From assembly GCA_020061995.1 (NCBI GenBank), contig JAGUXE010000018.1:20653-84652 (forward strand): DNA of 64,000 nucleotides, in the 5' to 3' direction. The position numbers were made by a program, and so were the translations under genes. The stretch comes from Ignavibacteriales bacterium. GTDB lineage: Bacteria > Bacteroidota > Ignavibacteria > Ignavibacteriales > Ignavibacteriaceae. Every line of letters starts with the position of its first letter. Positions within the stretch are counted from its first letter, which is position 1. This document shows, one piece after another, positions 1 through 8,961 of this stretch. The notes beneath the pieces were generated by a model. The model searched no databases, was not told where the DNA came from, and worked only from the letters and a program-made list of their open reading frames with translations.

Positions 1-138
1 ATATTTAAACATTCTAATTGAGAAATGATTGTCAGACATTTTGTAACAAACAAAATATCTAATTTCCTTAAGTACCACCTCTAATTAAAAATCAATTTGG
101 GCTGAGAAGTCGACGAATAGTAAATAAATTAGAACTAT
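1..138. other. Left-edge non-coding stretch
   Basis: This AT-rich stretch lies downstream of the leftmost minus-strand gene, which ends at 139. I see no open frame, RNA gene or convincing hairpin in it. A gene entering from outside the window cannot be excluded. Confidence 0.4.
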
Positions 139-816
139 TTACGATAAATCATTTTTAAAAAATACGGTATTTAGTGTCTTCGCAAAAAAAGAATAACCTT
201 TCGAATACAAAAATTCTGAGACGGGTGATTTGTAGATGTTTTTCGGATCTAAGTTCAAATCTTCTGTCAATATATAGAGAGGTCTAAATTTTTCCCAATT
301 GTTTGAACGTAAAACATTAAGGTCCAATCCTTCTACATCGATGGAAACAAAATCTATCTTAGTACTAATTGGAAGATGTTTCTCTAGTATATTTGATAAA
401 GTCTCTGTATGAAGAGTAATTTCTTTTATTAACTTATAAGAAGTTTGTGATATTCGCTGATTTGTTATTTCTTTAGAAAATCCATTGAGTGCTGGTTCAT
501 CAAACATGTAATACGTTAAATCAACTCTCTCATCATTTACGGGTTGTTCAATAGAAATGTCTCTGGGCCTAATTTTTTTAAATAAGCCGCTGCTTCCAGG
601 TCTGGCATCAATCGTTATCCCACTCCATCCCCGTCTATAAAAAAGATATGTATTGGAAAATCTAACTGGATGGAATGCGCCAATATCAACATAGTATCCT
701 TCCCTTTTTCCGTCAAATATTCTGTCTAAGATTAAATCTTCCCCTTCTTGTGAATACGAACGTCGATACGTTAAATTAAAAACAGAATTCTTAAACCTAC
801 TTATAAAACTTTTCAT
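139..816 (-). CDS. FkbM family SAM-dependent methyltransferase
   Basis: This 225-residue protein resembles FkbM-type methyltransferases, which O-methylate sugars or small molecules with S-adenosylmethionine. The N-terminal third carries the typical SQEGEDLIL and YYVDIGAFHP motifs, the latter being the glycine-poor SAM-binding loop of this family. Near residue 155 the stretch DFVSIDVEGLDLNVL matches the conserved family core. It has no signal peptide or membrane segment, so it should be cytoplasmic. It is the last gene of a minus-strand glycan block, 25 bp after the previous gene, which suggests it modifies a surface sugar. The actual acceptor cannot be read from sequence. The ATG start at 816 is the only sensible one. 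Confidence 0.85.
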   Translation of the reverse strand: MKSFISRFKNSVFNLTYRRSYSQEGEDLILDRIFDGKREGYYVDIGAFHPVRFSNTYLFYRRGWSGITIDARPGSSGLFKKIRPRDISIEQPVNDERVDLTYYMFDEPALNGFSKEITNQRISQTSYKLIKEITLHTETLSNILEKHLPISTKIDFVSIDVEGLDLNVLRSNNWEKFRPLYILTEDLNLDPKNIYKSPVSEFLYSKGYSFFAKTLNTVFFKNDLS

Positions 817-841
817 TATTATTCTAGTTATTTATTATTTA

Positions 842-1489
842 TTAAATGCCTAAACAATTGTATTTGCGATAAAAAATTGACGTGGTATTATTATAAGCAA
901 CTATAGGGAGTATACCCACAAAGTCAATTCTTTTAAAATCTAATCCTTCGAGATAATCCAACGCTTCTCTATATTCTTCAACTTGTGAATTATCAAAAAT
1001 TATAATCCCGTTGGTATTTAAGGCTTCAATAGAAGCTTTTGTTGACTTCACTCGATCTCGCCCATCAATGATTATTATATCAAATTTTTCTTTTGATTCA
1101 TTAACGGATTTTGAATAAGTATCGGTTCCATCAAGTGGTCGAAAAACGATCTCACAGTTTACAGGTAATTTAGCGCTAACCTTATTAAACCATTCCAAAT
1201 CATTTTCAACAGATTTAATCTTTTTCACTTTACTAGAAAACCAGATGGTAGAATTTCCAGAGCCATACTCAAAAATACTCATTTCACTATTAAGTCTATT
1301 TTGAATGAAGTGAAGGAATGAGTAGGTAAACCATGGAATTGGGTTATTATTTTTATCTATAGCTTCCTTTGCGTAAAAACTTTTAAACCATCCCTCTTCT
1401 CTCAAGGAACTACTCATTGCTAATTGAACAAATGCTCCTATTTGAATTCCATTTAGTAAAGTCCAAATAATTTTCTTTAAAATTTTCAT
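842..1489 (-). CDS. Class I methyltransferase-like protein of the glycan cluster
   Basis: This is a 215-residue protein with a Rossmann-type methyltransferase core. FEYGSGNSTIWFS near residue 75 is the glycine-rich nucleotide loop, KSVENDLEW is the acidic strand-2 region, and FDIIIIDGRDR near residue 138 resembles motif II. The first 30 residues are hydrophobic and basic and may associate with the membrane. It starts 1 bp after the upstream flippase gene ends, so the two are probably co-transcribed. By context it acts on polysaccharide precursors or a lipid-linked sugar. Its substrate is unknown, and it could be a catalytically altered member. Confidence 0.7.
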   Translation of the reverse strand: MKILKKIIWTLLNGIQIGAFVQLAMSSSLREEGWFKSFYAKEAIDKNNNPIPWFTYSFLHFIQNRLNSEMSIFEYGSGNSTIWFSSKVKKIKSVENDLEWFNKVSAKLPVNCEIVFRPLDGTDTYSKSVNESKEKFDIIIIDGRDRVKSTKASIEALNTNGIIIFDNSQVEEYREALDYLEGLDFKRIDFVGILPIVAYNNTTSIFYRKYNCLGI

Positions 1490-1490
1490 A

Positions 1491-2819
1491 TTAATTCTTG
1501 AATTTAGATTTAAGTAGCTTAAATAACCAATGAAAAGATAATGCTCGCAAAATTAAAACTAATTGATCAAAAGTTTTTCTATTTGTTCCTAAACTCATAA
1601 CCGCTACACTATAAGAAACCAAAGTAGCGGCTGCCGCCCCATTGATACCATATTTTGGTATTAGCAAAAAGTTTAGGGCAACATTAGCAATCATTCCGGC
1701 GAGTGTTCTATAAAAAGATATTTTTGTTAGATTTTCACTTATCAGAAATTGGCTACTCGCAACACCCAGGAATGTCGGAACTCCTGCCCAAATATATATT
1801 GTAAGAACGGTCGCACCAAGTAAGAATTCCTCTCCGTAGAGCGTTGTCATTATCCAGGGAGAAAGGAAAGTAACAGGAACTGCAATTGCAATCGATATAA
1901 ATGCCATCAGATCATAAAGTTTCTGTAATCGGCTGTTGTAAAGATTATTATCTATTTTTTTTGCATTTAATATTGCCGGAAAAAGTGATGTGCTGATAAC
2001 CATCGGAATAAAGTACCAAACTTCACATAATCTAACCGCAGAAGCATAATAACCGAGTTCTTTACTGCTTAACATTTTTTCAATCATTATTTGATCAATC
2101 TTCATATAGATTCCAATTACAACCCCTGCAATTGTAAGAGGCCATGCATCAATTAACAATCTTTTGGCAATCGACTTATTGAATTTCCATGTGATAATGT
2201 TCTCATCAGAATTTTGAAAAACCATTACCAAGCCAATAGCAATCAACAGAATTTCAGCCACTTGAAAAATTACAAAATAAATTAATGGCGCCTGAAGATA
2301 GATAAACAAAATCTTAAGCAATGATGCTGTTATAAGGGCAATAGATTGAACTATCGCAACTAACTTTCCCTTCACTTGAGCATGAAAGAAAAATTCAATT
2401 ACATAAAACGATTGGAAAAACATTCCCGCAGAAAGAACTAATATTAAGAAGGCATTAAGTGAATTCTCTCCGGTAATAAATAAAGTTATACAAATTAGAA
2501 TAAATGCAATTACCGCACCGGAGAGTCTCAATAAAAAAACTGATCCAAGTATTTTTTGTTTATCTTCGGGATGGTTAACTATTTCGCGGGTTATAATTGA
2601 ATCGAGTCCCAGAGTAGCAAGTGCGGCAAAAATACCGACATAACTTAATGCGTAACTAAAAACACCAAAGTCTTCCGCCCCCAAATAACGGACTAGAAGA
2701 ATGTTAACAGTAAATCCGAATAGAATTCGTATTACTTTCTCTCCAAGAAGCCATCCTGTATTTTTAAAATACTTAGAGAAAGCATCTGAACGAAAATTTA
2801 TTTTTGTGCTGGAAGACAA
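1491..2819 (-). CDS. Wzx-type oligosaccharide flippase (MOP superfamily)
   Basis: This 442-residue polytopic inner-membrane protein has about 12 to 14 hydrophobic segments and the N-terminal pattern of polysaccharide flippases (KNTGWLLGEKVIRILFGFTVNILLVRYLGAEDFGVFSYA split over the first helices). Wzx proteins move undecaprenyl-linked repeat units across the inner membrane. The start is a TTG at 2819 with a weak GGAA upstream; no nearby in-frame ATG restores a better N-terminus. Its neighbours are a YfhO-like protein upstream and methyltransferases, consistent with a surface-glycan operon. A second flippase lies at 13993, so the window holds two export routes or two loci. Confidence 0.88.
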   Translation of the reverse strand: MSSSTKINFRSDAFSKYFKNTGWLLGEKVIRILFGFTVNILLVRYLGAEDFGVFSYALSYVGIFAALATLGLDSIITREIVNHPEDKQKILGSVFLLRLSGAVIAFILICITLFITGENSLNAFLILVLSAGMFFQSFYVIEFFFHAQVKGKLVAIVQSIALITASLLKILFIYLQAPLIYFVIFQVAEILLIAIGLVMVFQNSDENIITWKFNKSIAKRLLIDAWPLTIAGVVIGIYMKIDQIMIEKMLSSKELGYYASAVRLCEVWYFIPMVISTSLFPAILNAKKIDNNLYNSRLQKLYDLMAFISIAIAVPVTFLSPWIMTTLYGEEFLLGATVLTIYIWAGVPTFLGVASSQFLISENLTKISFYRTLAGMIANVALNFLLIPKYGINGAAAATLVSYSVAVMSLGTNRKTFDQLVLILRALSFHWLFKLLKSKFKN

Positions 2820-2832
2820 ATTCGTTCCGAGA

Positions 2833-5382
2833 TTAATTACTTGCTTTTTGTTTTCGGGATGATAATTTTTGCATTAGAAGCACTATTATCAATCCCGCAA
2901 CAACTAAAGAACTCAAAATAAATGCGATCCATCTACTGATGAAAAAGCTTGTAGGAGCATATGTAAACTCAAGAATATGTTCCCCCTTAGGAACAATTAC
3001 TCCCATAAAATTATGGTTTGCTCTAAAAATTTTTAAATCGTTTCCGTCAATGGTTGCTTTCCAGCCCGTTGGAACATACGTATTTGTGAAAACCAAAAAA
3101 TTATTTCCGGATGCATTTACATTAACAACAATTTTTTCGTCTGTATATTTAGTTATTCTTACAGAAGCAGTGGAATCGGGTTGATCAACTTGAACAGCTT
3201 CTTCGGTATAAGCTATTTCCGCAGGATTAAATTCATTATTTTTTATAGAATTAAGAATATCAATTCCCTTTTTCATTTCTACTCTATTAACAAAATGAAC
3301 TCTCGACAAAACGGCTTCATTTTTGTAGACACTGCTTTTTTCACTACTGGCAACTTGCGTTAAACCTACCATCATTATTGGTTTATCTGTAATAATATAT
3401 TTTACATTTGCTAAATTCCAGAGAGTTGGATTAACAGGACCAACAACGTCAATAATATCCTGATAAGCTCTTGGTTTGATACCCGAGTAACCGTAAAAAT
3501 CTTCGAGCAGAAAATAGGCGTTAAAATTTGAGTTCTGACCAAAAGAACCGAGTGAACCATCTTGCTTCATGTTCAATATTCTAAAAGGTTCTGTATCTTT
3601 TTGATCTCTTATTACGTTTACATAGTCCGGAGTATTGAACAAACCGGATACATCGGGATTATCACTATACTTTGCACCGCGAGAATCAATTCGCCATAAA
3701 TCAACAAGCGTAAGTAGAATTACTACAACCACAAAAACATCTCCGCTTATGTTTTTCTTTATATAAAGATAACCTCCCCAGAATGTCACAGCTAAAAATG
3801 TAAATGCAAAAAAGAAATCACCGACAAACATCTGCGACATATATTCAGATAATGCTTGATATTGTTGTGCCATCTGCGGACGTGCGGCCTGAAGGGTAGC
3901 TGCATATTCGCTAACTCTTTCGGTGAACCAACTTGTTAATGCACTATTTAACACTAAGGATAAGACCAATATTCCACTGAAAGTAAAAGCACCATATTTT
4001 AATATATTCAGGGCTTTATTATCAACTTCATTTCTAAGTGAAAGAATTTTCATGAGTCCAAATCCGGCAAGGACAGGTAAACTCAATTGTACGAGAATTA
4101 AAATCATCGAGGGAACTCTGAATTTATCAAAGTATGGGAGATTGTAGAAAAGTAAATCGAATAAAACAGGAAAAGTTTTTCCGAAAGAGATTAATAAAGC
4201 AATCGAACTAAGTATTGTTAAAAATCTAACTACCGGATTTTTCCAACAAGTAACTATTGCAAAGAGTGCAAGAAAGAAAACCAATACTCCCATGTACATC
4301 GCAACATCAACAAAAGGCATTTGACCAAAGTAAGTATTTACTTCAACCTCTTTTCCTTGAGTAAGTGGTCCGTTATATACCGAATTGCCGAATCCATAAT
4401 AAGAAGGAATTATAAACGTTAAAACTTCTCCCGGAGAAAAAGACCAATTAGTATGATACTCATAATATTCAGATGAAGATTGTTCCGCCTTTCCGGTCGA
4501 TTCTTCAACTACACTTTTACCACCCCGGGTTGAGTATTGTGTATATTCATAAATCTGAGTGAGATTATCCGATTGAATTAATAAAGCTATAATTGAAGCT
4601 CCTGCAAATGTAACTGCAGATTTTATCAAATTATTTCTAAGCAGTAAATCTTTTATTGCGATTGCTCTTGAGAAGAAATAGAGATAGTAAATACCAACAG
4701 CAAACATTGTATAAAAAATTATCTGAACATGAAAACCTTGTATTAATAACTGCATGGTTATAATCAAAAGCAGAAAATCTATTAATTTAAATTTTTCTTG
4801 TAAGCGGAAGAGTAGAAGGAATAATAGCGGATACATACAAATTGATGTCAGCTTTGTAACATGCCCGATAAAGAGAAAGACAATTAATCCCGTACTGAAT
4901 GACGTAGCTATAGCGGTAAATAGACTTACCAACGTATTTTTGGTTAAGTATTTCATCAGAAAAAATGAAGTGAAAGCAAGTATGATCAAATAGAAAGACC
5001 ACATCGCATATTCAACCTCGAAGAAAGAGGTAAATAGACTTCTGGCTGCTGTGAAAACAACATAAATCAAGTTAAACCAGGTATAACCGGTACCGAGTGA
5101 GTAGGCAGGCATTCCGCAAAAAATATGAGGATTCCATAATGTAAATCCGTCACGTTCTTTTTCGATATAAGGTTGAGCCGCATTTGAAGCAAGGATATCC
5201 CCTGATTGAAAAGTCTTTCCACCGAAGTACATCGGACTTAAAAAAGCGAGAAATAATATGACCAATACCAAAAGTACCGCAAGAACGTGATACTTTTCCG
5301 GAAGTATATTTTCTAATTTGAATTGTGCTAAAAAGCCGTTACTGCTCTGTTTTGAAGTTTTGGTTTTCAAAGCCTTTGCCAT
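2833..5382 (-). CDS. YfhO family polytopic membrane protein
   Basis: This 849-residue integral membrane protein has roughly 13 transmembrane segments in the N-terminal 560 residues, a soluble region near 570-820 and a final helix close to the C-terminus. The YMWSFYLIILAFTSFF region, the SPGEVLTFIIPSYYGFG loop and the C-terminal FVVFTNTY-type beta region are typical of YfhO proteins. These are GT-C-fold proteins, linked in Firmicutes to glycosylation of wall polymers with lipid-linked sugars. A GGAGA Shine-Dalgarno precedes the ATG at 5382. Within this operon it is likely a lipid-sugar-dependent glycosyltransferase acting outside the membrane, but the substrate is not evident. Confidence 0.85.
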   Translation of the reverse strand: MAKALKTKTSKQSSNGFLAQFKLENILPEKYHVLAVLLVLVILFLAFLSPMYFGGKTFQSGDILASNAAQPYIEKERDGFTLWNPHIFCGMPAYSLGTGYTWFNLIYVVFTAARSLFTSFFEVEYAMWSFYLIILAFTSFFLMKYLTKNTLVSLFTAIATSFSTGLIVFLFIGHVTKLTSICMYPLLFLLLFRLQEKFKLIDFLLLIITMQLLIQGFHVQIIFYTMFAVGIYYLYFFSRAIAIKDLLLRNNLIKSAVTFAGASIIALLIQSDNLTQIYEYTQYSTRGGKSVVEESTGKAEQSSSEYYEYHTNWSFSPGEVLTFIIPSYYGFGNSVYNGPLTQGKEVEVNTYFGQMPFVDVAMYMGVLVFFLALFAIVTCWKNPVVRFLTILSSIALLISFGKTFPVLFDLLFYNLPYFDKFRVPSMILILVQLSLPVLAGFGLMKILSLRNEVDNKALNILKYGAFTFSGILVLSLVLNSALTSWFTERVSEYAATLQAARPQMAQQYQALSEYMSQMFVGDFFFAFTFLAVTFWGGYLYIKKNISGDVFVVVVILLTLVDLWRIDSRGAKYSDNPDVSGLFNTPDYVNVIRDQKDTEPFRILNMKQDGSLGSFGQNSNFNAYFLLEDFYGYSGIKPRAYQDIIDVVGPVNPTLWNLANVKYIITDKPIMMVGLTQVASSEKSSVYKNEAVLSRVHFVNRVEMKKGIDILNSIKNNEFNPAEIAYTEEAVQVDQPDSTASVRITKYTDEKIVVNVNASGNNFLVFTNTYVPTGWKATIDGNDLKIFRANHNFMGVIVPKGEHILEFTYAPTSFFISRWIAFILSSLVVAGLIIVLLMQKLSSRKQKASN

Positions 5383-5422
5383 TAAATCTCCATTAAAAAT
5401 TTCAATTTAGGAATTGAATAAA

Positions 5423-6235
5423 TTAATCTTTTCTCGCTATAAAAATTATTCCGGCACCAATATCGTTATCTGCCATAAAATCCATTCTCATCATTAATAA
5501 TGTGAACGGAAGCGTTATCAGATAATAAAGTGGAAGAATTGCAAAAAGTAATTTTGATAAGTTGAGCATCAACATCGGGTATTTTATTCCGAGTCTCCAT
5601 GAAAGATCGCCCCAGAAACCGTATGAATAAAGTGAATTATGTATTTTAAATCCAATCGGTTCAAGCTTCGAAATAAAATCTTCTTTGGAGTAGCCGTCTC
5701 GCGCATGTTCACCAATAAAACTTTCTTCTCCTTCATCATGAACATCACTTCCACCAAAAATTGATGGAGTATTTATCAATAAAAATCCACCCGGCTTTAG
5801 TGCATTAAAGTAATTTTGAAAAACTTTAACGTCCTCTTCTATATGTTCCATTACATCAACACAAACTATCAAATCAAATTTTTCTTTATGGTCGATTTGC
5901 GTTAAATCTTCTATTCCGAAAGAGACATTATTTATTTCGTATGATTTGAAGAATTGAGTTGAATCTTTTATCCATTTGTCTTTCACATCAACAGCATAAA
6001 TTTCATTTGGCAGCATATGTTGCGACATGAAATAAGTATACTGTCCGTAACCAGTACCTGCATCATAAATGTTTATTTTCTTGGTACCGAAAAATTTGCG
6101 GAGTCTCTTTAATTCACGGCGCACAAACCATGAACGGAGAAACATTAAATCTAATGACTTATAAAAAAGAACCCGCAACGAAGGGAATTTCCTAATTGTT
6201 GCGGCAAAAACATCTTTAATTGGATCGTAATGCAT
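5423..6235 (-). CDS. Class I SAM methyltransferase (Methyltransf_11/25 type) with C-terminal membrane segment
   Basis: This 270-residue protein has a classical methyltransferase core: IYDAGTGYGQYTYF near residue 57 is motif I, EIYAVDVK is the ribose-binding acidic strand, and FDLIVCVDVMEHIEED near 121-136 is motif II/III. KPGGFLLINTPS is the usual post-motif strand. A hydrophobic stretch near residues 225-250 probably anchors it to the inner membrane, which suits a lipid-linked sugar or quinone-like substrate. It lies between the YfhO gene and the GT2 gene on the same strand with short spacers, so an operon is likely. The acceptor is unknown. Confidence 0.8.
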   Translation of the reverse strand: MHYDPIKDVFAATIRKFPSLRVLFYKSLDLMFLRSWFVRRELKRLRKFFGTKKINIYDAGTGYGQYTYFMSQHMLPNEIYAVDVKDKWIKDSTQFFKSYEINNVSFGIEDLTQIDHKEKFDLIVCVDVMEHIEEDVKVFQNYFNALKPGGFLLINTPSIFGGSDVHDEGEESFIGEHARDGYSKEDFISKLEPIGFKIHNSLYSYGFWGDLSWRLGIKYPMLMLNLSKLLFAILPLYYLITLPFTLLMMRMDFMADNDIGAGIIFIARKD

Positions 6236-6305
6236 GAAATGTCTTATTTCCGAAAAGAGTTATTAAATAAACGATGAAGAAAATATTCATCTTCGTTTGA
6301 AAGGG

Positions 6306-7334
6306 TTACTTTCTTGATTCTTTTATTGTGTATTCTGATTCATTTTGCGAATTATGAACCATAAGTTCACCTAATAAACCAACCGAGAAAAACTGAACTC
6401 CCACAATCACTAAAAGAATCCCCAACAACAACATTGGTCGGTTATTCAAAGGTTGTCCCATAATCCATTCGTAACTCAAATAACCGTTAACAATAATTCC
6501 GACTAAGAAAGCCAAGGCTCCCAAAAATCCGAAAAGATGCATCGGTCGTTTTATGTAACGAGTTACAAATATTACAGTTACAAGATCAATAAATCCTTTG
6601 AAGAATCGTGAGATTCCGAATTTTGTTTTACCGTACCTGCGCGGATGATGTTGCACCGGAATTTCTGCGACCGAATAGCCCTGCCAATAAGCCAACACCG
6701 GCATATAACGATGAAGCTCTCCGTAAACTTTTATATTATCAACAACAGCACGTCTGTATGCTTTCAGCCCGCAATTAAAATCGTGAATTTTGATGCGGCT
6801 CATAAGTCCGGTAATATAATTAAAAAACTTAGAGGAAATTCTTTTGATAAAAGGATCATATCGCTTTTTCTTCCAGCCGGAAACGAGATCAAAGCCTTCA
6901 TCTAATTTATTGAGTAGGTTAGGTATTTCTGAAGGATCGTCTTGAAGATCGGCATCCATCGTAATAACTACTTCACCGGTGACGTGTTTAAAACCGACTT
7001 GCAAAGCTGCTGATTTACCATAATTCTTTTGAAAACTGATAAATTTAAATCTTCGGTCCATTCTGTTTAAATCTTTTAATACTTTAAGTGATTTGTCAGT
7101 ACTCCCGTCATCAACAAAAATGACGTCAAATTCGATACTGGAATCTTCACACACCCTTTTAATTTCGGTTGCAAGCGGCTGTAATGATTCTTCTTCGTTA
7201 AGGAGAGGAATAACTATTGAAATTTTTTTCGGAATTCTTTTAATCTGCTCAGGTGCATCCGATGGTCTTTTTCTGTAACGCGGTCTTCTGTAATAAGGTT
7301 TTTTCTTTACTTCCTGATTTGGGGTTTCTTCCAT
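6306..7334 (-). CDS. Membrane-anchored GT2 glycosyltransferase (DPM1/GtrB-like)
   Basis: This 342-residue protein transfers a sugar from a nucleotide donor, probably to undecaprenyl phosphate. After a basic N-terminal extension of about 35 residues, IVIPLLNEEESL opens the GT-A fold. VDDGSTDKS and TMDADLQDDP are the donor- and metal-binding aspartate motifs. Two transmembrane helices near residues 265-290 and 300-325 match the GtrB/DPM1 architecture. It is the first gene of the minus-strand block, with its ATG at 7334 facing a 553-bp gap that should hold the operon promoter. It likely makes the lipid-linked sugar used by the downstream YfhO-like protein; that link is inference. Confidence 0.9.
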   Translation of the reverse strand: MEETPNQEVKKKPYYRRPRYRKRPSDAPEQIKRIPKKISIVIPLLNEEESLQPLATEIKRVCEDSSIEFDVIFVDDGSTDKSLKVLKDLNRMDRRFKFISFQKNYGKSAALQVGFKHVTGEVVITMDADLQDDPSEIPNLLNKLDEGFDLVSGWKKKRYDPFIKRISSKFFNYITGLMSRIKIHDFNCGLKAYRRAVVDNIKVYGELHRYMPVLAYWQGYSVAEIPVQHHPRRYGKTKFGISRFFKGFIDLVTVIFVTRYIKRPMHLFGFLGALAFLVGIIVNGYLSYEWIMGQPLNNRPMLLLGILLVIVGVQFFSVGLLGELMVHNSQNESEYTIKESRK

Positions 7335-7503
7335 TATGTATCCATACTTAAGAAAATGTTCACTTTAATTAATTTTCAACAGAATGTTCTTTGTAAGAAC
7401 TGATGTCAAAAATTAACTTAATAATCGGCTAAAATCAATTTATTGGTGATGGGATTTTCACATCACATTGCAAAATTAATTAACTCAGGTTACGTAGGTT
7501 ACT

Positions 7504-7518
7504 AAACCTCCGAGGTTT
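7504..7518. repeat. Short palindrome AAACCTC-C-GAGGTTT, copy 1
   Basis: This 15-nt perfect inverted repeat has 7-bp arms and a single central C. Its reverse complement occurs exactly at 7590-7604, so the two copies form an inverted pair about 71 bp apart, the arrangement seen in REP doublets. It is too short to be a terminator alone and has no T-tract. Confidence 0.6.
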
Positions 7519-7589
7519 CAATGAATGTATTTACGAAAATATTATTGATTTTTATCCAACAAACAAATGTAAGAATATAGCACTTGCCA

Positions 7590-7604
7590 AAACCTCGGAG
7601 GTTT
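7590..7604. repeat. Short palindrome AAACCTC-G-GAGGTTT, copy 2
   Basis: This is the exact reverse complement of the palindrome at 7504-7518. The word acttgccaaa lies just left of it and recurs about 20 bp to the right. The copies may be members of a dispersed palindrome family mobilised by a RAYT such as the one at 26257, although their sequence differs from the palindromes flanking that gene. Confidence 0.6.
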
Positions 7605-7813
7605 GCCACTCACTTGCCAAAGGCAAAAATAAATAAAGTAGAGGGAATTTCATTCAATACTTATTAATTATTAAATCACAATCCGCCATTCATCATAATT
7701 CTTCCAAAATAAAATCAATATTTCTCCGTTTATCCTTGAATAAAGCCATTCATAAATTACAAAAGCAAACGGACTTGTAAGAGGAATAACTTTGGTGTGT
7801 TGATTTACAATTT

Positions 7814-7840
7814 CTTCTTCAAAACCTTTGTTTGAAGAAG
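7814..7840. promoter_or_regulatory. Perfect 10-bp inverted repeat upstream of LytS-type kinase
   Basis: CTTCTTCAAA at 7814-7823 and TTTGAAGAAG at 7831-7840 are exact reverse complements separated by a 7-nt spacer, 47 bp before the kinase ATG. It could be an operator for the LytTR regulator encoded next (autoregulation) or a leader hairpin. It is not followed by a T-tract, so a terminator is unlikely. The role is not shown by sequence alone. Confidence 0.4.
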
Positions 7841-7887
7841 GAGTTTAAATTCTGTAATTTGAGAGTATTCTAAAAATTCGGGACGCA

Positions 7888-8961
7888 ATGAACGATTTCA
7901 TTAACAATAGAAAAAAAATATACTGGCTATCACAGTTCCTTGGTTGGGGTGCATATATTTTTTTCAATATTCTGGTTTCCATTTCATATGAAGGATATGA
8001 TTGGCGCAGACTTCTTTTATTCCTTTATATAGGTGTAATGGGAATCGGCTTTACCCATGTATTTAGATTAATCATTGTAAACAAAAAATGGATCATTCAA
8101 TCACTCAAGCAATTAATTCCAAAAGTAATTATCAGCAACCTTTTTATTGCTCTAATAATTGTTACAATCACTTTTTTAATTTTGTACACAACCAATATTT
8201 ATAAATGGGAAAATTTTCGATTTGTTGTTTTTGCAATTAATATGTTCAATTTCACGGTAATTCTTCTCTTATGGTCATTTATTTATTTTGCCATCCATTA
8301 TTTTGAAAATTATAAGACTTCTGAAATCGAACGACTTATCTGGGAAGCCGCCGTAAAAGATTTTGAATTGAAGACACTAAAATCGCAATTGAATCCCCAT
8401 TTTATGTTTAATGCATTAAATAGTATTCGTGCATTAATTGAAGAAAATCCTGAACGTGCAAAAAACAGCATTACACAACTATCGAATATTTTCCGTTATT
8501 CCCTAAGAATAGAACGAACAGAAACAGTTCCGCTTGAAGATGAAATAAAAACCGTCATTGATTATTTAAGTTTGGAACAGGTTCGTTTTGAAGAACGACT
8601 AAATTTCAACGTTTATATTTCACCCGATGCAAAAAGCATAGAAATACCCCCGATGATGGTTCAAACTCTTGTTGAAAATGGAATTAAGCATGGTGTTTCA
8701 AAAATTCCTGAAGGGGGAAAGATTAGTTTAGAAGCAAGTATTTCAAATGGTAAATTAATTATTTCGATACGAAACAGCGGTTCAGTAAGAGAAGCAGATA
8801 TCCTTAATTCCAAAGGATATGGAATTAGCAATACAAGACAACGATTAAATCTTCTCTACGGAGAGAGCGGGTCTTTTATAATTAAAAATGACAATGGATT
8901 TGTTTTAACTGAAATTATTATTCCAATCGGAGGAACAAAAAATGAAAGCTCTTATAGTTGA
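7888..8961 (+). CDS. LytS/YehU-type sensor histidine kinase
   Basis: This 357-residue kinase has four transmembrane segments within the first 140 residues and no obvious extracytoplasmic sensor domain. The His_kinase domain carries LNPHFMFNALNSI with the phospho-accepting His171, and the ATPase domain shows the VENGIKHG N-box and KGYGISNTRQRL near the C-terminus. It should autophosphorylate and pass the phosphate to the LytTR regulator encoded next, whose start codon overlaps its 3' end by 20 bp. This overlap implies translational coupling. The signal is unknown; integral-membrane sensing is likely given the lack of a large periplasmic loop. Confidence 0.93.
   Translation: MNDFINNRKKIYWLSQFLGWGAYIFFNILVSISYEGYDWRRLLLFLYIGVMGIGFTHVFRLIIVNKKWIIQSLKQLIPKVIISNLFIALIIVTITFLILYTTNIYKWENFRFVVFAINMFNFTVILLLWSFIYFAIHYFENYKTSEIERLIWEAAVKDFELKTLKSQLNPHFMFNALNSIRALIEENPERAKNSITQLSNIFRYSLRIERTETVPLEDEIKTVIDYLSLEQVRFEERLNFNVYISPDAKSIEIPPMMVQTLVENGIKHGVSKIPEGGKISLEASISNGKLIISIRNSGSVREADILNSKGYGISNTRQRLNLLYGESGSFIIKNDNGFVLTEIIIPIGGTKNESSYS

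Larger units (their letters stand above)
7335..7887. other. 553-bp divergent intergenic region with palindromes
   Basis: This gap separates the minus-strand glycan operon from the plus-strand LytS/LytT pair, so it must contain two outward promoters. It holds two short palindromes in opposite orientation (7504-7518 and 7590-7604), the repeated word acttgccaaa beside the second one, and a 10-bp inverted repeat 47 bp before the kinase start (7814-7840). I see no plausible gene or RNA in it. Promoter boxes could not be assigned with confidence. Confidence 0.55.
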
